A stretch of DNA of 64,000 nt from 2-12-FULL-60-25 sp003576745 (GCA_030272835.1 SZOQ01000007.1:15345-79344); one strand, 5' to 3'. Shown: positions 41,495 to 49,714, counted from the stretch's first letter. The notes: generated by a model not told the origin, from the sequence alone. Translations and numbers: made by a program.

Positions 41495-41956
41495 ATGCGC
41501 CGGTTCTGCACGCACATGGAGCCCTTTGCCGAAAACCGCAAGGCGCGGCATGCCTATGAGACCCTCGAGACATTCGAGGCCGGTTTAATGCTGTCGGGCC
41601 AGGAAGTAAAATCTGTCCGCGACAGCGGCGCGAATTTGACCGGAAGCTATCTTTCGTTCCGGGGCGGCGAACTGTACCTTGTGGGCACGCATATTGCCCC
41701 ATATCGAAAGGCCGGCTCCCTTCCCGGGTATAACCCTGATCGTCCGCGAAAAGCCCTTCTCCGCAAGAAAGAACTTCGGAGTTTGCTCGGAAAAACAGAG
41801 CAAAAAGGCTTGACATTGGTCCCGTTTTCCCTGTATGCTCGTGGCCGTCACATTAAACTCCGGTTCGGGCTGTGCCGCGGGAAAAAAACCCATGAAAAGA
41901 AAGAGGCGTTGAAACAACGGGACATTGACCGCGACATACGCCGACACCTCGAATGA
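41495..41956 (+). CDS. smpB: SsrA-binding protein
   Basis: 153 residues (146 if the ATG at 41516, MEPFAENRKARH, is used). It binds the tRNA-like end of tmRNA and brings it to stalled ribosomes. Signatures: AENRKARHAYETLETFEAG, LSGQEVKSVRDSGANL, GTHIAPYRKA and the C-terminal tail with KKTHEKKEALKQRDIDRDIRR. The shorter start fits the family better, but no SD supports either. The tmRNA gene follows within 31 bases, a natural pairing. Confidence 0.97.
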   Translation: MRRFCTHMEPFAENRKARHAYETLETFEAGLMLSGQEVKSVRDSGANLTGSYLSFRGGELYLVGTHIAPYRKAGSLPGYNPDRPRKALLRKKELRSLLGKTEQKGLTLVPFSLYARGRHIKLRFGLCRGKKTHEKKEALKQRDIDRDIRRHLE

Positions 41957-41986
41957 GAAATAAGAGACGGGGACGCGCGAAGATCG

Positions 41987-42458
41987 AGAGATGGGATCGC
42001 TATGCCGATCGCCGGCGCTCTCGCTTCCGATCCCTTTCTCCGGCCTTCTTTGCTCAAGGGGATGCCGAGAATTGATGGACTGTTCATTCCATTTCCGCAG
42101 ACCGAGTGCCGGGATCACTCGTGAAACCCTCCCGACAAAGACAACTGCCAACGTCTTCAACAAGATGAAGGAAGCGGTCGCGTCAGCGTTCCGTGCTCCG
42201 GCATCTGCCATGGCTATCGCCTAAACGATACGTCCATGCCGATCCGCCGCCATCCGCCCGAGGATGCGGCCCAGATCGTCATTTTCTCGGGATTGCTCTC
42301 CGGGCGCGTCACCGCGCGGGGAGGACTCGGCTCGTGACAACGGAATTCCGGTCTTGTCCGTTTTTTACGGAATTCCGCAATCCGAACGGACTATGTCTGT
42401 GAACGAGGAAGTGGTCTGACGGGACCAGACGGGGGTGCGACTCCCCCCATCTCCACCA
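41987..42458 (+). ncRNA. ssrA: tmRNA (transfer-messenger RNA)
   Basis: The 3' end is a clear tRNA half: T-arm GGGGG-TGCGACT-CCCCC (42431-42447), acceptor CATCTCC, discriminator A and CCA at 42456-42458. The 5' acceptor is taken as AGAGATG at 41987-41993 (six of seven pairs), so the 5' end is tentative; the usual GGATTCGACG of the D-arm is not clear. The tag frame begins at GCC 42147 and ends TAA 42222-42224, 25 residues: ANVFNKMKEAVASA, then FRAPASAMAIA. A pseudoknot made of CGGAATTCCG / CGGAATTCCG and GTCCG / CGGAC lies at about 42339-42402. It follows smpB directly. Confidence 0.82.
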
Positions 42459-42515
42459 CCATCCGACATTCGTTAACGCGGATCGAGGATGCAATCGATA
42501 CCCTCATATACACCA

Positions 42516-43070
42516 ATGCGAATTCATTACCGACGCCGAAAACCGCAACAGCATGATGTCGGTCTTCAGTTCCGCGCGAATCAGGCCATCCGGTCGCCCG
42601 AAGTGCGCGTGATCGGCGCCGATGGCGCGGATCTTGGCATTATGAGCATCGGCGACGCGCTCAATGTCGCGCGTGAACAGGAGCTCGATCTGGTGGAAGT
42701 CGCTCCGAAAGCCCAGCCGCCCGTATGCCGCATCCTCGAATACGGCCAGTTCAAATATCAGAAAGAAAAGGAGCAGAGGGCAAAAAAAGTGAAAGCGAAA
42801 AAGGTGGAAGTGAAGGGCATCCGTCTTTCCGTAAAAATGGGAGAGCACGATCTGGATGTCCGGCGCGGCAAAGCGGAAGATTTTCTGGAAGAAGGTCACA
42901 AACTCAAGATTGAAATCGTCATGCGCGGGCGGGAAAAGGCCCATACGGATATTGCGGCGCAGCGCATTGAATCATTCATCAATACCCTCAAAGAAAAACA
43001 CGATCTATTCATCGAACAGCCCGTGAAGCGGCAGGGCGGAACCGTTTCCGCCATTGTCGGACGGAAATAA
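42516..43070 (+). CDS. infC: Translation initiation factor IF-3
   Basis: 184 residues from the ATG at 42516 (193 if 42489 is used). It prevents premature 50S joining and checks the start codon. N-domain: NQAIRSPEVRVIGADGADLG; linker lysine-rich (QKEKEQRAKKVKAKKVEVKG); C-domain: IRLSVKMGEHDLDVRRGKAEDFL and KLKIEIVMRGREKAH. The start at 42516 (MRIHYRRRKPQQ) fits short-headed IF-3 and has an ATATAC -10-like box just before it. No AUU start is used, so the classical IF-3 autoregulation is not evident. First gene of infC-rpmI-rplT. Confidence 0.96.
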   Translation: MRIHYRRRKPQQHDVGLQFRANQAIRSPEVRVIGADGADLGIMSIGDALNVAREQELDLVEVAPKAQPPVCRILEYGQFKYQKEKEQRAKKVKAKKVEVKGIRLSVKMGEHDLDVRRGKAEDFLEEGHKLKIEIVMRGREKAHTDIAAQRIESFINTLKEKHDLFIEQPVKRQGGTVSAIVGRK

Positions 43071-43077
43071 CATATAT

Positions 43078-43269
43078 ATGAAGCAGAAGACAAAGAAGAC
43101 CGTATCAAAACGTTTTCGCGTGAGCGCGAAGGGCAAGCTCCTGCGACGCAAAGGCGGCCAAGATCACTTTAACAGCCGCGAACCCGGCAAGGTAAAACGG
43201 AATAAACGCCGCGATGAAACCATGTCGGATTCGTACAAAAAAAGCATTAAGATGCTCATGAATGTCTAA
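43078..43269 (+). CDS. rpmI: 50S ribosomal protein L35
   Basis: 63 residues from the ATG at 43078, 7 bases after infC. Starts MKQKTKKTVSKRFRVSAKGK, then RRKGGQDHFNSREPGKVKRN and KRRDETMSDS, ending with a short helix. This is the standard L35 pattern (K-T-x-x-x-x-KRF-x-x-T/SG-x-GK). The in-frame codons before the ATG overlap the end of infC. The infC-rpmI-rplT order is conserved across bacteria, but here a 147-base repeat array separates it from rplT. Confidence 0.95.
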   Translation: MKQKTKKTVSKRFRVSAKGKLLRRKGGQDHFNSREPGKVKRNKRRDETMSDSYKKSIKMLMNV

Positions 43270-43274
43270 GGATC

Positions 43275-43412
43275 ACGGGCTTAGGGCTAAGGGCATAGGC
43301 AAAGGGAACGGGTCTCGGGGTTCGGGGAGAATTATGCTCCCCCTACGCAACCACGCAGCTACGTCCTACGCAACCCTACTCCCTACTTCCTACTCCCCTC
43401 CCATTAACCTAC
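43275..43412. repeat. Intergenic word-mosaic array R11 inside the rpmI-rplT operon
   Basis: GGGCTTAGGGCTAAGGGCAT, GCAAAGGGAACGGGTCTCG, GGTTCGGGGAG with core hairpin GGGGAGAATTATGCTCCCC, CCTACGCAACCACGCAGC, TACGTCCTACGCAACC and CTACTCCCTACTTCC. It has the same absolute orientation as the arrays next to minus-strand genes, although this operon is on the plus strand. Confidence 0.92.
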
Positions 43413-43416
43413 CCAT

Positions 43417-43755
43417 ATGCCACGAGTAAAACGAGGAACATCCCACGTCAAACGCAGAAAAAACATTCTGGCCCGCACCAAGGGCATGATGTGGGGGCGA
43501 AAGTCCAAGATCAAGCTGGCCAAGACAGCTGCCGTGAAAGCCGGGGCCAATGCCTATCGCGATCGCCGGGCGAAGAAACGGCTGAACCGCGGCCTCCAGA
43601 ATATCCGCATCAATGCCGCCGCGCGCGATGCGGGAACCACCTATTCCAAACTTATAGGCGATCTGAAAAAACGAAACATCGCCCTCGACCGGAAGGTTTT
43701 GAGCGAATTGGCTGCAAAACATCCCAATATTTTCAAAAACGTGATCCGGGCCTAA
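43417..43755 (+). CDS. rplT: 50S ribosomal protein L20
   Basis: 112 residues. MPRVKRGTSHVKRRKNILA, GMMWGRKSKIKLAKTAAVKA, AYRDRRAKKRLNRGLQNIRI and NAAARDAGTTYSKLIGDLKK are the classical L20 segments; L20 binds 23S rRNA early in assembly and represses its own operon in E. coli and Bacillus through leader structures. No such leader is recognised here; the repeat array R11 occupies the place just upstream. A short terminator follows. Confidence 0.97.
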   Translation: MPRVKRGTSHVKRRKNILARTKGMMWGRKSKIKLAKTAAVKAGANAYRDRRAKKRLNRGLQNIRINAAARDAGTTYSKLIGDLKKRNIALDRKVLSELAAKHPNIFKNVIRA

Positions 43756-43761
43756 GCAAAC

Positions 43762-43782
43762 TCCCCCTCGCAGGGGATTTTT
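43762..43782 (+). terminator. Terminator of rplT
   Basis: TCCCC (43762-43766) pairs with GGGGA (43773-43777), 6-base loop, followed by TTTTT. Its T-run overlaps the -10 box of the next gene. Confidence 0.65.
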
Positions 43783-43790
43783 GCTACCAT
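43782..43790 (+). promoter_or_regulatory. Extended -10 promoter (TGCTACCAT) of the coiled-coil protein gene
   Basis: TGCTACCAT ends 8 bases before the ATG at 43799, so the mRNA has almost no leader. The identical nonamer precedes the site-2 protease gene at 62397-62405. Confidence 0.6.
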
Positions 43791-43798
43791 GAACGCGT

Positions 43799-45961
43799 AT
43801 GCCAAGACGCAGAAACGTGTTTGAAGAACCTTCATCGCCCGAGGATATCGGACCGGGTTCCGAAGCTCCCAAGAAAAAAGCAAAGCGCCCCCTTGAGCTC
43901 ATCGCCGGAACCAAGGGGCCTGAACGCGAAAGGCGTCTTCGGCGGCGGACAATGAAAGCCGAAAAACCGGAAGCGCTTGAAGCCGAGGTGGAAGCCGGTC
44001 TGGCCAAACTGGAAGAAGGCGATCGCAAACGCCGCGATGAAGCGCTTCGTGAAGAACTGTCCTATGTGGAGCATCGTGCGCTCGCGGACATCGCCAATGC
44101 GCGCGCCGCTTTTCATTCGAGCAATATCGATTCGGGCAGGCTCACGAGCGACAATGCCTGGCAGATACTCGCGGAACTCCGAAAAACAGAAATTCAACTG
44201 CAGGAAGCCTTGGAAGAAGCGTGGAAGCGCCCCGAGGCTGATGCGAGCCTGCCAGCAGCGGAAGCAGAGCGGCAGGCCCTTCTTCATGCGCAATGGGGGG
44301 TGCGGGATGTTATCAATTCGGTCAATAAACGCGTAGAAGAGCTGGCCGGCCATGATCCACAGGCATACGAACATGAACTCGCCGATGCGCAGTCGAAAGC
44401 TTATAAGGTGTATGAAAGCGAGATTCGGGACGCGCAGGCGTTTGTTGCAGATATGCGCGCGCACCGCACCACGCCGGAAGCGCGCGAACAGGTTCTTCAA
44501 ACGCTCGAAGCGCGAGCGGGCGCCATTGAATCCTCCATCGAAGATCTTGAACGGCTGGACGTACAAACGGCGCAGGAGCCGGAACACCTGGCCGCCCACA
44601 TTGCGGCAACATACGCGTTTAACGAACTCCGGCAAGTAATTTTCGAAATCCGCGAGCAGGTTCTGCAGGATCGGGGCATATCTGAAGCAATGGAGGAGGC
44701 TCTGCCGACCGAACGAATGATGGCGGTGCCGGAAGAGGTGGAACAGGTGCCGGATACCATCCGCGATCTGGAGACCGCGCCCGTCACTGAACGCATGCGC
44801 GGCTTAGAAACGCCCGCATCGCAGGTTGAGCGCTGGAAAGGCGTCATTGGAAAACTCGCGAAGCTGAAAAAGGATATTCTGCGGGGCGGGATACATGGCG
44901 GCGCCGTCGCCGAAGCGCGTGACGTCCTTGACGCGAATTACGCGAGCGCCGAAGAGCGTCTTGAAATTCTCCGCGGACTGGAGCGGACGGATGATTGGAT
45001 TGCGCTGGAAAAAGAAACGCTCGCGGAAATGATGCACCTTATTGAGGATATCCGGCATGAACTTGAAAAGCTTGAGACGAAAAAGGGAGCGGCGCTATCC
45101 GTGGAACCATCCATACCCCCGAGCATGGACGAACAGCTTGAAGCGTATCTGGCCACACAAAAACAGGAACTCGCGAATATCCGCCGCGCCCAGACGCGTC
45201 TGGCAAAGGAAATTGAGTCCGCATACGGCAAGCCTCCCGAAGAATTCGTAGCAAAAGGCGGCATGGGATTGGGTAACTGGACCAAGAGGCTGTTTACGCG
45301 GCTTACAGGAGGCAAAGATGCGTATGCCGCATGGCTTGAATTGAGCAAAAAGGCGGATCGCATCGCTTCCGACATTGAGAGCCCGCTCGTCTACAGGACG
45401 GATGAGGGAGCGGCGAAGGCCGCCATGCGGAGGACGGACATCGAAATGGAACGGGAACGCATACGCCAGCGCGAGGCGGCACGGGAATACCATGAAGCTC
45501 GCGGACGGAATGCACCCGGAACCGAAGAGGAGTTTTTCGGCGGCACATTGGAACAGCCGGAACCCGCATTCCTTGAGCAGGCCGATTATGCCGCAGAACG
45601 AGCGGTTCAACGGGCATCTCTTGAAAAGGCCGCTCTTTATGCGGAACAGCGTGGCGCGACGAATGCGAGGGAGATCGCGGCGAACCTGTCAACGAATGGC
45701 GCCATGGAATTTGCGAGTTTTGATCCGGAAGAATACGTTCGCCAGCTGGGAAACGCTGCGGAGGCGCAAAAGGCGGGAAATACACGAAAGTTGCTAAAAG
45801 CCCAACAGCTCCTACGGTCCATGCAGAATGAACTGCGCGAACTTGGCATTGATCCCGATACAGGCGTTGAAATACGCGGCGCCGGCGGGCGTGTGCCGCG
45901 CGACGTCAAACAAACAAAGCCGCCGCGTTCTTCCGGCGTAAGCGGAGGGATACAGGTGTAG
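43799..45961 (+). CDS. Large cytoplasmic coiled-coil protein
   Basis: 720 residues, no signal peptide and no membrane helix. It is almost wholly charged alpha helix with long heptad stretches (ALEAEVEAGLAKLEEGDRKR, EIREQVLQDRG, ETLAEMMHLIEDIRHELEKL, RTDIEMERERIRQREAAREY) broken by short Gly/Pro-rich joints (GKPPEEFVAKGGMGLGNW, EEFFGGTLEQPEP), and ends in a basic Gly-rich tail. I recognise no ATPase, SMC hinge or known filament domain. Such proteins may act as cytoskeletal or chromosome-associated scaffolds; that is inference only. It has its own near-leaderless promoter after the rplT terminator. Confidence 0.75.
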   Translation: MPRRRNVFEEPSSPEDIGPGSEAPKKKAKRPLELIAGTKGPERERRLRRRTMKAEKPEALEAEVEAGLAKLEEGDRKRRDEALREELSYVEHRALADIANARAAFHSSNIDSGRLTSDNAWQILAELRKTEIQLQEALEEAWKRPEADASLPAAEAERQALLHAQWGVRDVINSVNKRVEELAGHDPQAYEHELADAQSKAYKVYESEIRDAQAFVADMRAHRTTPEAREQVLQTLEARAGAIESSIEDLERLDVQTAQEPEHLAAHIAATYAFNELRQVIFEIREQVLQDRGISEAMEEALPTERMMAVPEEVEQVPDTIRDLETAPVTERMRGLETPASQVERWKGVIGKLAKLKKDILRGGIHGGAVAEARDVLDANYASAEERLEILRGLERTDDWIALEKETLAEMMHLIEDIRHELEKLETKKGAALSVEPSIPPSMDEQLEAYLATQKQELANIRRAQTRLAKEIESAYGKPPEEFVAKGGMGLGNWTKRLFTRLTGGKDAYAAWLELSKKADRIASDIESPLVYRTDEGAAKAAMRRTDIEMERERIRQREAAREYHEARGRNAPGTEEEFFGGTLEQPEPAFLEQADYAAERAVQRASLEKAALYAEQRGATNAREIAANLSTNGAMEFASFDPEEYVRQLGNAAEAQKAGNTRKLLKAQQLLRSMQNELRELGIDPDTGVEIRGAGGRVPRDVKQTKPPRSSGVSGGIQV

Positions 45962-45995
45962 GGGGCACATCGACGTTACCAATTGCCCCGACAGT

Positions 45996-46382
45996 ATGAA
46001 CTATTTCAAAAAGCATAAATTCCTTGTGTTTTTGAGTATTGTTATCGGTCTTGTCATCGCTCTCTCGACGAGAGCATCACTATTCGTCTTTACTCCGGAT
46101 TTAAGATATTCCAGAATCATGGGAACGCACTGTCCGCCCATCCAGGAATTTGATACGACACATCTCAATAAACGGATATTTGGGTTGTCCGGATTCCCCT
46201 TTACGGCATATTCCCATTGCGGAATGTTTGTCCACGGGACGTCCGTGAGTCCCTCGTGTAGGGATACCTCACGTATCGAAGAACTTTCTATTCTGCTTAA
46301 CACGTTGTTCTGGGCATTGATTGTCCTGATCCCTTTTCTTTTCTTTTCGGAACGATATCATAAAAAACCGAAAAATCTTTAA
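45996..46382 (+). CDS. Small membrane protein with two helices, AT-rich
   Basis: 128 residues. Membrane helices at about 9-29 (FLVFLSIVIGLVIALSTRAS) and 101-120 (LNTLFWALIVLIPFLFF) enclose an outside loop of 70 residues with Cys pairs (MGTHCPPIQEF, YSHCGMFVHGTSVSPSC). The composition is visibly richer in A and T than its neighbours, which suggests recent arrival. No family is recognised. It is convergent with thrS, whose stop lies 39 bases further on; no clear terminator is seen between them. Confidence 0.6.
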   Translation: MNYFKKHKFLVFLSIVIGLVIALSTRASLFVFTPDLRYSRIMGTHCPPIQEFDTTHLNKRIFGLSGFPFTAYSHCGMFVHGTSVSPSCRDTSRIEELSILLNTLFWALIVLIPFLFFSERYHKKPKNL

Positions 46383-46420
46383 AACATTTTTTCTCGACAA
46401 CAGAATCGTGCTGCCTTCTC

Positions 46421-48223
46421 CTACGTTTCAATCCTCCCCTTCGTCTCCTCCTTTACCCGATCAGCGAAGGCCTGTTTTTCAACGGCCTCTTGTTCTTCCT
46501 TTCCGCGAATGCGAAGCGTGAGCGGCTCGCCCGCCGCTTCCTTGTCCCCCACCACGAGCATATACGGAATCTTCTGCTTTTCCGCGCTGCGAATTTTCTT
46601 GCCGACGGATTCATTTGAACGGTCCGCGGACGCCCGAATCCCCTGCGCCGATAATTCCGCGGCAAGCGTTTCGGCGAATGCCAGATGGCGCTCCGCCACG
46701 GGAATGACGAGGACCTGCGTGGGCGCGAGCCATACGGGGAAGGCGCCCGCATAGTGTTCGATGAGGATGCCGAGGAAGCGCTCAACCGAGCCCAAAATGG
46801 CCCGATGCACCATGACCGGCCGCCGTTTTGATCCGTCGTCCGCCGCATATTCCAGACCGAAACGTTCTGGCTGATTGAAATCCGCCTGAATGGTGGCAAG
46901 CTGCCATTCGCGGCCGATGGCGTCCTTTGCCACGAAATCGAGCTTTGGCCCGTAAAAGGCGGCTTCCCCTTCCCCGATTTCCACCGAAACGCCCGCCTGC
47001 TTCATCACGTTCGCAAGAGCGGCTTCGGCTTTTTGCCAACTTTCGTCCCCACCGAGATATTTTTCCGGATGCCCCGGATCGCGCACGGAAAGCCGGACGC
47101 GGAGCGGCATGCGGAAGACGCCATAAAATGCTTCAATAATGCGATACATGCCCATAACTTCCGTTTGCACCTGATCAGCCATGCAGAATACATGCGCGTC
47201 ATCCTGCGTAATGGAACGGACGCGCGACAAGCCCTGAAGCTGGCCGGTGTTCTCGTCGCGATACACGGTAGTGACTTCGCTGTAGCGGAGCGGAAGATCG
47301 CGATAACTCCGCGGACGCGACGCGTAGATCTGCGCATGATGCGGGCAATTCATGGGCTTGAGCACGAATTCCTCGTCGGACTTTTTGGAAGAGACGTGAA
47401 AAAGGTCGTCTTCGAATTTGTCCCAGTGGCCGGAGGTCTTATAAAGCTCGGATTTTGCGAGATGCGGAATCCATACGCGCTCATAGCCGTAGGGCTTCAT
47501 GAGCTCCCACACGAAATCGGTGAGCAGATTGCGGAGCAAAACGCCGCGCGGGGTAAAGAGCGGCAGGCCGGATCCCACAAGCGGAGAAAAGGCGAACAGA
47601 TCGAGTTCCGCGCCGAGCTTGCGATGATCCCGCTTTTCCGCCTCTTCGAGCATGCGCTCGAATGCCGCAAGCGCCTGCGGCGTTTCGAAGCACAACCCGT
47701 AGATCCTTTGCATTTGCGGGTTATTCTGATTGCCGCGCCAATAGGCGCCTGAAACTTTCCAAAGTTTCCATGCGCCGATATCGGATGCATGGCCAACATG
47801 CGGCCCGCGGCAAAGGTCCGTAAAATCTCCCGTTTTATACACGGATACCGTATGAATATTCGTAGGATCGATATCGCCGGATTCTTCCTCGGAAAGCTTT
47901 GTCGTCCCTTTCGTTTTCAAATCATTCAGCAATTCGACTTTATAGGGCTGTCCCATGCGCTCGAAAAGCTGAATCGCTTCGTCGATAGGCATTTCCTGCC
48001 GTTCAAAGGCCGGATTCTCTTTAAGGATATCCTTCATCGCATCAGCGATCTGTTTGACATTCTCCGGCGTAAAAGCGCGTCCAATGTCGATATCGTAATA
48101 AAACCCGTTTTCGACCACCGGGCCGACGCCGAATTTCGCTGACGGGAACAAGCGGTGCACGGCCGCGGCCATGAGGTGGGCGGCGCTGTGTCTTTGCGTG
48201 TCAATCGGATACGGAATGGGCAT
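46421..48223 (-). CDS. thrS: Threonyl-tRNA synthetase lacking the TGS domain
   Basis: 600 residues. It starts directly at the editing domain (RHSAAHLMAAAVHRLFP, with the HxxxH zinc-like editing motif), so the N-terminal TGS domain of about 60 residues is absent. Class II core: motif 1 VWIPHLAKSELYKTSGHWDKF, zinc Cys in LKPMNCPHHAQIY, motif 2 RDENTGQLQGLSRVRSITQDD (quoted in part: RVRSITQDDAHVF), motif 3 HRAILGSVERFLGILIEHY; the anticodon-binding domain closes the protein (AERHLAFAETLAAELSAQGI). It is expressed behind a T-box leader. No SD is seen before the ATG. Confidence 0.97.
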   Translation of the reverse strand: MPIPYPIDTQRHSAAHLMAAAVHRLFPSAKFGVGPVVENGFYYDIDIGRAFTPENVKQIADAMKDILKENPAFERQEMPIDEAIQLFERMGQPYKVELLNDLKTKGTTKLSEEESGDIDPTNIHTVSVYKTGDFTDLCRGPHVGHASDIGAWKLWKVSGAYWRGNQNNPQMQRIYGLCFETPQALAAFERMLEEAEKRDHRKLGAELDLFAFSPLVGSGLPLFTPRGVLLRNLLTDFVWELMKPYGYERVWIPHLAKSELYKTSGHWDKFEDDLFHVSSKKSDEEFVLKPMNCPHHAQIYASRPRSYRDLPLRYSEVTTVYRDENTGQLQGLSRVRSITQDDAHVFCMADQVQTEVMGMYRIIEAFYGVFRMPLRVRLSVRDPGHPEKYLGGDESWQKAEAALANVMKQAGVSVEIGEGEAAFYGPKLDFVAKDAIGREWQLATIQADFNQPERFGLEYAADDGSKRRPVMVHRAILGSVERFLGILIEHYAGAFPVWLAPTQVLVIPVAERHLAFAETLAAELSAQGIRASADRSNESVGKKIRSAEKQKIPYMLVVGDKEAAGEPLTLRIRGKEEQEAVEKQAFADRVKEETKGRIET

Positions 48224-48404
48224 AGATGCATGCGTTTAGAGAGGCTGAAAAATAAAATATCCCGACGATCTTTATGATGCCGGGACGAGCCCGTCCGACG
48301 AGCCCGCGGTTCCACCCGAATTGTCCGATGAGGATCGGACCGCTTTGTTCTCAAATTGTGTCGCCCGGGTGGTGAGGCCGGGAGGAAACAGCTCCACGCT
48401 GTAC
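48224..48404 (-). promoter_or_regulatory. T-box leader of thrS
   Basis: About 180 bases from the predicted transcript start to the thrS ATG. The core GGGTGGAACCGCGG (48317-48304) is the T-box consensus GGGUGGNACCGCG; its UGGA fits the UCCA end of both tRNA-Thr genes here (21271, 19731). Just before it lies a 7-bp hairpin GTCCGAT / ATCGGAC (48340-48323) in the stem III place. Behind it is an intrinsic terminator TCCCGGC / GTCGGGA (48285-48260) with ATATTTTATTTTT. The region before stem III is short (about 65 bases); an ACC codon sits in the loop of a CCCGG / CCGGG hairpin but I cannot confirm it as specifier. Confidence 0.82.
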
Positions 48405-48410
48405 GTGACA

Positions 48411-48439
48411 ATAGTATCGGAGCGCCGAAAGAACGTCAA
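48411..48439 (-). promoter_or_regulatory. Promoter of the thrS T-box transcript
   Basis: TTGACG (48439-48434), 17-base spacer, TACTAT (48416-48411). Confidence 0.8.
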
Positions 48440-48452
48440 TGCGGAATGATTG

Positions 48453-48535
48453 GTGGTTATTGGTTATTCGTTCTTGGTTTACGGAATCACCTCCGCCACG
48501 CAACAACGAACTAACAACCAATAACCAATAACCAC
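48453..48535. repeat. Inverted repeat of GGTTATT words (R12)
   Basis: GTGGTTATTGGTTATT (48453-48468) is perfectly complementary to 48520-48535, with a 51-base centre. Each arm is itself a tandem of GGTTATT. It lies between the thrS promoter and the stop of the next gene and may act as that gene's terminator, although there is no U-run. Confidence 0.85.
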
Positions 48536-48539
48536 ACCT

Positions 48540-49700
48540 CTACTCCAACTTGATCGTAATATGATCGTGAAGCGTCGGAAGACGCCGCACCCAGCCGGGC
48601 CGCACCGTGATGGTGGCCTTTTCAATCCCATTCTTTTGCTCAAGAAGCCTCTCGGCGTCGAGCACCGGCAGGCCCACAATGTCGTCTTTCGAAATAATGC
48701 TCGTATCCGTGATTTTCGTAAGAATTTCCGCCGTCACCCGTATAGTCGCCATTTCAGAACCCGCATCGGCAGATTCTACCGAAAAATCCATGCGCGTTGG
48801 GTCGCGAGAGGCGATAACTCGCCCTTCCGGCACCTTGGACTGAACTTTTTCGCGCACAAGCGCCTGTAGGTCGGTTTTATTGTAATAGACGCCTGTAACG
48901 TCGAGCTTCATGGACATGAGGAAAGAGTTTGCTTCTTCGCCGACTTGCACATCTGTTTTTTCCTCCGTACGCTTCACCACATAAACGGCTTCGGTAAATC
49001 GCCCGTCGGATACCTCGGCCTGCAATGCCTGCCTGGCCTGTGCAAGAATGGCATCCTCGAGCACCTTGCCTGCGGCATCAATGTCGGCCTTTGTCAGCAC
49101 CCGTACCAGGCTTTCCCCTCCCGTAAACGCCGTAATGTTTTCTGCATACACGGACTGCTGGCGCGATTCGGACAGGCCGGGGACGGTCATCTTTTTCTTT
49201 TGATCAAAATCGAAGGACTTTCCGGGCGCATCGGCATAGGCGTCCACATCCACCGTTCCCTTTGCGGGGACGGTTACGCCATCGCTGATGTGATACAGAC
49301 GGCCGTCGGAGGTAAGCAGCCGCGTGGTTTTTACGAGCGGCTGGTCGGATCCGCTCGTATTATACAAACGAACTGTTCCTTTGCTCGTTCCCTCCACGCT
49401 TTTTCCCTGCCCTTCCTGTACGCCGAATTCCTGGATTTTCTCAAAGACGCCCTGAACCACGCGTCCGGCTAGCTGGCCCTCGCCCGGCGCCCGCGCCACG
49501 CTGACGTCCGCGGATACCTGCGTGGGCTCGCGCGTCACCCGAACCGAAACCGTGGCGCGCACCGACGAAAACCACAATGCCGCAAAGACCACAAGCAAAG
49601 TAAGCGCGACAAAGGAATACGCGATTTTTTTATATATCCCCGGGCTCGGCGGGGCCGGAAAAGCTTCTCGGGGTCTCAATTTTTGCCTTCGGAGCGTCAT
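48540..49700 (-). CDS. Membrane-anchored protein with baseplate-J-like beta domain
   Basis: 386 residues from the ATG at 49700. One membrane helix at about 24-44 (IAYSFVALTLLVVFAALWF) followed by an extracytoplasmic region. The segment KGTVRLYNTSGSDQPLVKTT...TVPAKGTVDVDAYADAPG (residues about 107-160) resembles the recurring beta unit found in baseplate J/gp47-like proteins of Patescibacteria; the rest is alpha/beta with no motif that I can name. Function unknown; a surface or secretion-structure part is possible. A perfect extended -10 (TGCTATACT, 49715-49723) lies 14 bases upstream and fixes this start; the longer frame overlaps the neighbouring gene. Confidence 0.72.
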   Translation of the reverse strand: MTLRRQKLRPREAFPAPPSPGIYKKIAYSFVALTLLVVFAALWFSSVRATVSVRVTREPTQVSADVSVARAPGEGQLAGRVVQGVFEKIQEFGVQEGQGKSVEGTSKGTVRLYNTSGSDQPLVKTTRLLTSDGRLYHISDGVTVPAKGTVDVDAYADAPGKSFDFDQKKKMTVPGLSESRQQSVYAENITAFTGGESLVRVLTKADIDAAGKVLEDAILAQARQALQAEVSDGRFTEAVYVVKRTEEKTDVQVGEEANSFLMSMKLDVTGVYYNKTDLQALVREKVQSKVPEGRVIASRDPTRMDFSVESADAGSEMATIRVTAEILTKITDTSIISKDDIVGLPVLDAERLLEQKNGIEKATITVRPGWVRRLPTLHDHITIKLE

Positions 49701-49714
49701 ACGGTCTAGGGCCC

